Shown in pieces: positions 58,501 through 64,000 of a DNA stretch of 64,000 nt (position 1 is the first letter of the stretch; each line of letters starts with the position of its first letter). Source of the stretch: Photobacterium toruni (GTDB lineage: Bacteria; Pseudomonadota; Gammaproteobacteria; Enterobacterales; Vibrionaceae). Position numbers and translations under genes: made by a program. The stretch is taken from contig NZ_AP024854.1 of the NCBI RefSeq assembly GCF_024529955.1, positions 1,860,001 to 1,924,000 of the forward strand, written 5' to 3'. Under the pieces are notes generated by a model. The model searched no databases and was not told where the DNA came from. It saw nothing but the letters and a program-made list of their open reading frames with translations.

Positions 58501-58755
58501 CTACATTCCAATAACAAATACTTAAACGATAACAATTTTAGAGATCAAAAATAACCATTAAGATCAAGGGCTATTAATACTTTATTTAGTTAAATTTTCA
58601 CCAATTTACTGGTTCAAACTCGCACCTAAAAAGCAATAAAAATAAATTTTATTTCTATAAAAAAATAACGCAAAAGGTCTTGATTTTTACTATCTATTTG
58701 ATGCTATTCGCTACATCAGTGAGTTGGTACTAACTTTTTTATTGAAATCCCCATG

Positions 58756-58764
58756 TTATCCACA
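58756..58764 (+). promoter_or_regulatory. DnaA box upstream of nrdA
   Basis: TTATCCACA, a perfect match to the DnaA box consensus, 192 bases before the nrdA start. DnaA controls nrdAB in E. coli, so coupling of dNTP supply to replication is likely here too. Confidence 0.7.
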
Positions 58765-58833
58765 GCTGCTCAAAAAATACCATCTTGCAAAACCATGCAT
58801 TCACCACTATCTTGTAAGCACTTTCGCTCAACA

Positions 58834-58849
58834 CCACAACATGTAGTGT
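58834..58849. promoter_or_regulatory. NrdR box upstream of nrdA
   Basis: CCACAACATGTAGTGT matches 13 of 16 positions of the NrdR consensus ACACWATATATWGTGT, including both outer half-sites. A weaker partner, CCACTATCTTGTAAGC, lies three helical turns upstream at 58804-58819; paired boxes are the norm for NrdR. Confidence 0.6.
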
Positions 58850-58955
58850 TTTTGCTGAATAACGATATTTAAAATAAAGATCACATTCTTTGCTAATCTA
58901 ATAGATAAATTACAAAAAATATCATCTGCAAGGAAAACTGGGAAAATAATAACAA

Positions 58956-61223
58956 ATGACTCAACAACTAACAGTTACCAAGCGCAACGGTCGTAAAGAA
59001 CTTATCGATCTCGACAAAATTCACCGTGTCATCGACTGGGCCGCCGAAGGTCTAGAAAATGTATCGGTATCTCAAGTCGAGCTAAAGTCACACATCCAGT
59101 TTTATGACGGTATTCGTACTGATGATATTCACGAAACTATCATCAAAGCGGCTGCGGATCTGATCTCAGAAGAAACACCTGACTACCAATATCTTGCTGC
59201 TCGATTGGCAATTTTCCACCTTCGAAAAAAAGCCTATGGTCAATTTGAGCCACCAAAATTATTTGATCATGTAAAAAACTTGGTTGAAAAAGGTAAGTAC
59301 GATAGTCACCTACTTGATGACTACACTGAAGAAGAATTTACAGTGATGGATACCTTTATCGATCACTGGCGCGACATGAATTTCTCTTATGCTGCGGTTA
59401 AACAACTTGAAGGTAAATACCTCGTTCAAAACCGTGTATCTGGTGAAATTTTTGAAAGTGCCCAGTTTCTTTATGTATTAATTGCAGCAGCATTATTTAA
59501 TAAATATCCCAAAGAAACGCGCCTTGATTACATTAAGCGTTTTTATGATGCATCATCAACATTTAAAATTTCATTACCAACGCCAATTATGTCAGGTGTT
59601 CGTACACCTACACGTCAATTTAGCTCATGTGTATTGATCGAATGTGATGACAGCCTTGATTCAATTAACGCAACAGCTAGCTCTATTGTGCGTTATGTAT
59701 CACAGCGAGCGGGGATTGGTATCAATGCAGGTCGAATTCGTGCATTAGGATCTGAAATTCGTGGTGGTGAAGCATTTCATACCGGTTGTATTCCATTCTA
59801 CAAATACTTCCAAACAGCAGTTAAATGTTGTTCTCAAGGTGGTGTTCGTGGTGGTGCAGCAACGTTATTCTACCCTATCTGGCATCGTGAAGTTGAATCA
59901 CTGTTAGTATTAAAGAACAACCGCGGTGTTGAAGAAAACCGTGTTCGTCATATGGACTATGGTGTACAAATCAATCGTCTAATGTATACCCGTTTGATCA
60001 AAGGTCAGAACATTTCTTTGTTCTCTCCTTCTGATGTTCCGGGGCTATACGATGCTTTTTTTGCTGATCAAGTTGAATTTGAACGCTTGTATAACTTGTA
60101 CGAGCAAGACGACAGCATTAAAAAACAATCGATCAAAGCAATCGAGCTATTTTCATTATTGATGCAAGAGCGTGCTTCAACAGGTCGAATCTATATTCAA
60201 AACGTTGATCACTGTAATACGCACAGCCCGTTTGATCCTGCAGTAGCGCCAATTCGTCAATCAAACTTATGTCTTGAAATTGCATTGCCAACCAAGCCAT
60301 TAAAGAATGTTGAAGATGAAGATGGAGAAATTGCATTATGTACGCTATCAGCATTCAACTTAGGCGCAATTGATACTTTAGATGATTTAGAAGAACTTGC
60401 AGAGCTAACTGTACGTGCATTGGATGCATTACTAGATTACCAAGATTACCCATTACCCGCTGCACGTCGTTCAACCATGAATCGTCGTACATTAGGTGTT
60501 GGTGTGATTAACTTTGCTTACTACCTTGCTAAACATGGTGTACGTTATTCAGACGGTAGTGCAAACAACCTGACCCATGAAGCCTTTGAAGCTATTCAAT
60601 ATTACTTATTAAAAGCATCGGTAAATTTGGCAAAAGAGCAAGGTCCATGTCCGTTATTTAACGAAACGACTTATGCTCAAGGTATTTTACCGATCGATAC
60701 TTATAAAAAAGAAATCGATAATATTTGTGATGCTAAATTACATTACGATTGGGAAACATTACGCGAAGAGATCAAAACACATGGTCTGCGTAACTCAACC
60801 CTTTCAGCTCTAATGCCATCAGAAACATCATCACAAATTTCAAATGCAACCAATGGTATTGAACCACCACGTGGATACGTTTCCGTTAAGGCATCGAAAG
60901 ATGGTATCCTCAAACAAGTTGTTCCTGAGTTTGCTAAATACAAAGATAACTATGAGTTACTTTGGAACATTGGCAGCAACGATGGCTACCTACAACTTGT
61001 TGGTATTATGCAGAAGTTTATTGATCAGGCTATCTCGGCAAATACTAACTACGACCCGAGCAAACAACCTGGCGGTAGAGTTCCAATGAAACTACTACTA
61101 AAAGATCTGCTTAATGCTTATAAATTAGGTGTTAAGACACTGTACTACCATAACACTCGAGATGGCGCATCTGATAGCCAAAGCGATATGAGTGACGATG
61201 ATTGTACAAGTTGTAAAATTTAA
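58956..61223 (+). CDS. nrdA: Class Ia ribonucleotide reductase, alpha subunit
   Basis: 755 residues (E. coli NrdA 761). Reduces ribonucleoside diphosphates to deoxy forms. The N-terminal ATP-cone (about 5-95) gives dATP feedback control. Active-site Cys225 (FSSCVLIE), the thiyl-radical Cys in SNLCLEIA and the partner in ALCTLSAFNLG are all present. C-terminal redox pair CTSC (C750/C753) has spacing x2 rather than the x4 of E. coli; it is reduced by thioredoxin or glutaredoxin. NrdR and DnaA sites lie upstream. A hairpin separates it from nrdB. Confidence 0.98.
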   Translation: MTQQLTVTKRNGRKELIDLDKIHRVIDWAAEGLENVSVSQVELKSHIQFYDGIRTDDIHETIIKAAADLISEETPDYQYLAARLAIFHLRKKAYGQFEPPKLFDHVKNLVEKGKYDSHLLDDYTEEEFTVMDTFIDHWRDMNFSYAAVKQLEGKYLVQNRVSGEIFESAQFLYVLIAAALFNKYPKETRLDYIKRFYDASSTFKISLPTPIMSGVRTPTRQFSSCVLIECDDSLDSINATASSIVRYVSQRAGIGINAGRIRALGSEIRGGEAFHTGCIPFYKYFQTAVKCCSQGGVRGGAATLFYPIWHREVESLLVLKNNRGVEENRVRHMDYGVQINRLMYTRLIKGQNISLFSPSDVPGLYDAFFADQVEFERLYNLYEQDDSIKKQSIKAIELFSLLMQERASTGRIYIQNVDHCNTHSPFDPAVAPIRQSNLCLEIALPTKPLKNVEDEDGEIALCTLSAFNLGAIDTLDDLEELAELTVRALDALLDYQDYPLPAARRSTMNRRTLGVGVINFAYYLAKHGVRYSDGSANNLTHEAFEAIQYYLLKASVNLAKEQGPCPLFNETTYAQGILPIDTYKKEIDNICDAKLHYDWETLREEIKTHGLRNSTLSALMPSETSSQISNATNGIEPPRGYVSVKASKDGILKQVVPEFAKYKDNYELLWNIGSNDGYLQLVGIMQKFIDQAISANTNYDPSKQPGGRVPMKLLLKDLLNAYKLGVKTLYYHNTRDGASDSQSDMSDDDCTSCKI

Positions 61224-61233
61224 GCATTGACTA

Positions 61234-61257
61234 AAAGGGAGCCGCAGGGCTCCCTTT
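61234..61257 (+). terminator. Intercistronic hairpin, nrdA-nrdB
   Basis: AAAGGGAGCC / GGCTCCCTTT, a perfect 10-base stem with a 4-base loop, 10 bases after the nrdA stop. It lacks a long T-run, and nrdB must be co-expressed, so it more likely sets the alpha:beta ratio or mRNA stability than terminates fully. Confidence 0.6.
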
Positions 61258-61271
61258 GATTTGAGGATACC

Positions 61272-62405
61272 ATGGCCTACAGTACTTTTTGTCAAACTAG
61301 CAACGATCAACTTAAAGAACCGATGTTCTTTGGTCAATCAGTAAATGTTGCACGTTACGACCAACAAAAATTTGAAATTTTCGAAAAACTTATTGAAAAA
61401 CAGTTATCCTTTTTTTGGCGTCCAGAAGAAGTAGATGTTTCTGGTGATCGCATTGATTACAATAACTTACCAGATCATGAAAAACATATTTTCATCAGTA
61501 ATTTAAAATACCAAACACTGCTTGATTCTATTCAAGGGCGTAGTCCAAACGTTGCATTATTACCGATCGTTTCACTACCTGAATTAGAAACATGGATTGA
61601 AACATGGTCGTTTTCAGAAACGATCCACTCACGATCTTATACGCACATTATTCGTAATATCGTCAATAATCCGTCAATTATTTTTGATGATATTGTTCGT
61701 AATGAACATATTATTAAGCGTGCTGGTGACATTTCTAAATACTATGATGATTTAATCGCGGCAACTAATGACTACCATCGTTACGGTGAAGGCCAACATT
61801 CTGCTGATGGCATTGCTTTCACTGTTGATTTACATGAAATCAAAAAGAAACTGTATTTATGCCTAATGTCAGTCAATGCATTAGAAGCGATCCGTTTCTA
61901 CGTCAGCTTCGCATGTTCATTTGCTTTTGCTGAACGTGAAGTGATGGAAGGTAATGCAAAAATAATAAAGCTAATTGCACGTGATGAAGCATTGCACTTA
62001 ACGGGCACTCAGCATATGTTGAATTTGCTACGTAATGGCCATGATGATCCACAAATGGCAATCATTGCAGCAGAATGTGAAGAAGAATGTTTTAGCATCT
62101 TTAAAGCAGCAGCTGAACAAGAAAAAGAATGGGCAGAATACCTATTTAAAGATGGTTCAATGATTGGCTTAAACAAAGAAATTTTGTGCCAATATGTTGA
62201 ATATATCACTAACTTACGTATGGCTGCTGTTGGCTTACGTCCTGCTTATGATGGCGCCAACCAAAATCCAATTCCGTGGATCAATTCTTGGTTATCATCA
62301 GATAATGTACAAGTTGCACCTCAGGAAGCTGAAATCAGTTCATATCTTGTTGGCCAAATCGACAATGATATCAGTGCTGATGATCTTGGTGATTTTGAGT
62401 TGTGA
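61272..62405 (+). CDS. nrdB: Class Ia ribonucleotide reductase, beta subunit
   Basis: 377 residues (E. coli NrdB 376). Holds the diiron-tyrosyl radical cofactor. Ligands visible: Asp85 (TLLDSIQG), Glu116 and His119 (ETIHSRS), with radical Tyr123 in SRSYTHI; later Glu/His in [10 protein letters not shown] and [15 protein letters not shown] lies at 61262-61265, 6 bases before ATG 61272. Ends in a 4-base GTGA overlap with yfaE, so the three genes form one operon. Confidence 0.98.
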   Translation: MAYSTFCQTSNDQLKEPMFFGQSVNVARYDQQKFEIFEKLIEKQLSFFWRPEEVDVSGDRIDYNNLPDHEKHIFISNLKYQTLLDSIQGRSPNVALLPIVSLPELETWIETWSFSETIHSRSYTHIIRNIVNNPSIIFDDIVRNEHIIKRAGDISKYYDDLIAATNDYHRYGEGQHSADGIAFTVDLHEIKKKLYLCLMSVNALEAIRFYVSFACSFAFAEREVMEGNAKIIKLIARDEALHLTGTQHMLNLLRNGHDDPQMAIIAAECEEECFSIFKAAAEQEKEWAEYLFKDGSMIGLNKEILCQYVEYITNLRMAAVGLRPAYDGANQNPIPWINSWLSSDNVQVAPQEAEISSYLVGQIDNDISADDLGDFEL

Positions 62406-62701
62406 GTCAATTAACCATTACGGTTAATGATATTAAGGTTTGTGGCAATCGCCATGAACCTTTATTAATCCAACTGGAAAAAGCCGGTATTAAACCAGAA
62501 TATCAGTGTCGCAATGGGATGTGTGGTGCTTGTCGTTGTAAACTTATTTCAGGATCAGTTACCCAACAAGATGCACTGGCTTTCATTGGTCCAAATGAAA
62601 TATTAAGTTGTTGTTCTATTCCACAACAAGATATTGAAGTTCATTTTGACTATCAATTAAATACTCAACAGCAATCAACTAAAACGAAAATAGCTCTTTA
62701 A
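62402..62701 (+). CDS. yfaE: [2Fe-2S] ferredoxin for NrdB cofactor maintenance
   Basis: 99-residue plant-type ferredoxin starting with GTG at 62402, overlapping the nrdB stop. Cluster Cys residues follow the pattern C36-x4-C41-x2-C44 ... C70 (CRNGMCGAC ... LSC); an additional Cys46 and Cys71 are present. YfaE donates electrons for assembly and repair of the NrdB diiron-tyrosyl cofactor; the nrdAB-yfaE order is standard. E. coli YfaE has 84 residues; this one has a longer polar C-terminus ([10 protein letters not shown]). Confidence 0.94.
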   Translation: MSQLTITVNDIKVCGNRHEPLLIQLEKAGIKPEYQCRNGMCGACRCKLISGSVTQQDALAFIGPNEILSCCSIPQQDIEVHFDYQLNTQQQSTKTKIAL

Positions 62702-62743
62702 TGCTATTTGATTATTTCAATCAAAATCAACAATAAAGAGCTA
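62688..62743. terminator. Overlapping hairpins after yfaE
   Basis: AAATAGC / GCTATTT (62688-62709) followed by GATTATTTC. A longer alternative, TAGCTCTTTA (62691-62700) with TAAAGAGCTA (62734-62743), excludes the first. Probable terminator for yfaE and for the convergent adiA. Confidence 0.55.
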
Positions 62744-62768
62744 ATATGTTTGTCTGTTAGCGGTACAA

Positions 62769-64000
62769 CTACTTCACACACATCACGTGATAAACACCAT
62801 CTTCAACTTCAGTACCTTCCGTTTCATGCTCAAACCCTGGGAATTCTTTATCCCAAATTTCTAAGCTATGTAAATAACCTATCTGTGGGCTATTTGCATC
62901 ACCAAAGTTCTCACCAGACATCAACATAGGAATACCCGGTGGATAAGGAATCACGGCATTTGCAGCTATACGCCCTTGTAGTTTATTAGACGCTACCATT
63001 TCAACATTATCGTCCACTATCGCCTCAAACGCAGCGCGCGGAGTAATATCAGCCTTAGGCAAGGTTGAATAAGCAGCATTTAGCATTTCAGATGGAGTGT
63101 GGGTTTTTAAGTAAGTAAACATTTTATCGCCTAAGTCTTTCAGACCTAAATCACCATACACTTCAGGATAACTCGCAGCTAAATCAGGCAATACTGATTT
63201 CAATGGCGTGTTGTTATCATAATGCGTTTTAAAGCTCAGTAACGTATTAACTAACGTTGCCCATTTACCTTTAGTGATCCCCATTGAGAATAAGAACATA
63301 ACTTGGAAATCAGTTGTACGGGTTGGTACAATACCAAAACGAGTAAGATATTGAGTAACTAACGCTGCAGGAACACCAGTATCAAGTAACTTACCATCGT
63401 CTCCCATGCCAGGTGCTAAAATACTCACTTTAATTGGATCTAGCATGCACCAATCTTTTGGAATGTCATCAAAACCATGCCATTTATCACCCGGTTTCAT
63501 GATCCAAAAATCTTGGTTTGTTGCTAATAATTCCGCAGGAGCATCTTCAAAATCGTATTCAATCCCTGTATCAGGATCAACAATCGATTCCGCATTCCAT
63601 GGTTTGAAGAACCAATCACCATCAGCAACAAATTCACGATGTAAACGCCCCATTGCTTGACGATAATCAACGGCTTCTTTGATCACTTCATTGGTTAACG
63701 ACTCACCACGGTTACCCGCCATTTGTGAAACTGCAATATCATTTGAAACGCTGATCGCATATAGAGGCGATGTTGTAGCATGCATCATATATGACTGATT
63801 AAATCGCTCGAAATTGATATGATCTTTACCATTACGAACATGGATCCATGATGCTTGCGATAGTGCATTTAATAATTTATGGGTTGAATGCGTCGCGAAT
63901 ACTGTTGGTCCATCATCAGGTGTATCTTCAGGCTCACCACGCATCGCAAAGTGATCAGTATAGATAGGGTTAAAACGCGCATAGCCATACCATGCTTCAT
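62769..64000 (-). CDS. adiA: Biodegradative arginine decarboxylase, 5' end cut by window
   Basis: The open frame runs off the window; 410 codons are visible, beginning EAWYGYARFNPIYTDHFAMR at the window edge, so the ATG at 63944 is internal. It is a PLP-dependent fold III (Orn/Lys/Arg) decarboxylase; PLP lysine in FATHSTHKLLNALSQ. Features LNALSQASWIHVRNG, FQVMFLFSMGITKG, PPGIPMLMSGENFGD and FPGFEHETEGTEVEDGVYHV agree with AdiA rather than SpeF or CadA. AdiA (about 755 residues) makes agmatine and CO2 from arginine, consuming a proton in acid resistance. A partner antiporter adiC is not visible; it may lie outside the window. Confidence 0.95.
   Translation of the reverse strand, partial: EAWYGYARFNPIYTDHFAMRGEPEDTPDDGPTVFATHSTHKLLNALSQASWIHVRNGKDHINFERFNQSYMMHATTSPLYAISVSNDIAVSQMAGNRGESLTNEVIKEAVDYRQAMGRLHREFVADGDWFFKPWNAESIVDPDTGIEYDFEDAPAELLATNQDFWIMKPGDKWHGFDDIPKDWCMLDPIKVSILAPGMGDDGKLLDTGVPAALVTQYLTRFGIVPTRTTDFQVMFLFSMGITKGKWATLVNTLLSFKTHYDNNTPLKSVLPDLAASYPEVYGDLGLKDLGDKMFTYLKTHTPSEMLNAAYSTLPKADITPRAAFEAIVDDNVEMVASNKLQGRIAANAVIPYPPGIPMLMSGENFGDANSPQIGYLHSLEIWDKEFPGFEHETEGTEVEDGVYHVMCVK

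Larger units (their letters stand above)
58501..58955 (+). promoter_or_regulatory. nrdA control region
   Basis: About 455 bases without a gene. It holds a perfect DnaA box (58756-58764), an NrdR box (58834-58849), a weaker NrdR-like sequence 30 bases upstream (58804-58819) and the nrdA ribosome binding site AAGGAAA (58930-58936), which is rather far from the ATG. The first 250 bases show no recognisable element. Confidence 0.6.

Noticed and set aside
1-64000. CRISPR arrays, tRNA or rRNA genes, insertion sequences, integrases and prophage
   Set aside because: No regularly spaced repeats, cloverleaf-like sequence, rRNA sequence, transposase or phage protein was recognised anywhere in the window.

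Overview
This 64 kb window is a stretch of AT-rich chromosome from a marine gammaproteobacterium of the Vibrionaceae. Photobacterium is my best guess, with Aliivibrio a weaker alternative; this rests on protein similarity recalled from memory (FabV, HexR/PykA, OmpU-like porin, AdiA) and on gene order, not on a search. Most of it is dense, conserved core genome. I see no rRNA, tRNA, CRISPR array, insertion sequence, integrase or prophage. The left edge cuts pabB and the right edge cuts adiA.

Layout. 1-4.9 kb: pabB (partial), nudL, then the serine block sdaC-sdaA with a terminator and a folded leader before sdaA. 5-10 kb: a more variable region with an AraC-type regulator, an acetate transporter (satP), an iron-type alcohol dehydrogenase and a porin. 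10-14.5 kb: grxA, ybjL and a PhoP/PhoQ two-component pair. 14.5-18.5 kb: a 5'-truncated PACE efflux gene abutting the fabV terminator, fabV (enoyl-ACP reductase) and fadE (fatty-acid beta-oxidation). 18.5-21.1 kb: long AT-rich gaps around an OFA-type MFS transporter, holding a tandem pair of sibling small-RNA candidates and one weaker candidate. 22.3-26.2 kb: hexR-pykA, rimJ and ogt. 26.2-38.7 kb: tyrR-ycjF-ycjX-pspC-pspB-pspA, divergent from pspF-sapABCDF, the same neighbourhood as in enteric bacteria; a sigma-54 promoter lies in front of pspA. 38.8-45.6 kb: pyrF, lapB, lapA, ihfB, rpsA, cmk and aroA, all on the minus strand. 45.7-52.8 kb: an accessory block with a Nudix hydrolase, a DUF5666-like lipoprotein divergent from a response regulator/histidine kinase/lipocalin set, a TauE-type exporter, and a PTS EIIC-EAL fusion protein. 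52.9-64 kb: serC, gyrA, a previously unlisted 47-residue membrane peptide, ubiG, nrdA-nrdB-yfaE with DnaA and NrdR sites, and adiA.

How the genes fit together. Several sets are clear functional units: PspF activates pspABC through sigma-54; HexR sits beside pykA, one of its expected central-carbon targets; NrdA/NrdB use YfaE for cofactor maintenance; LapA/LapB control LPS synthesis; FabV and FadE make and break fatty acids. Many start codons were moved downstream of the longest reading frame because a good Shine-Dalgarno sequence or family length supports the inner start.

The points most worth a second look are the tandem sRNA pair (20.7-21.1 kb), the EIIC-EAL fusion, a TyrR protein with tyrosine in place of the Walker B aspartate, the 47-residue peptide between gyrA and ubiG, and the DUF5666-like/two-component/lipocalin cassette whose kinase lacks a recognisable G1 box.
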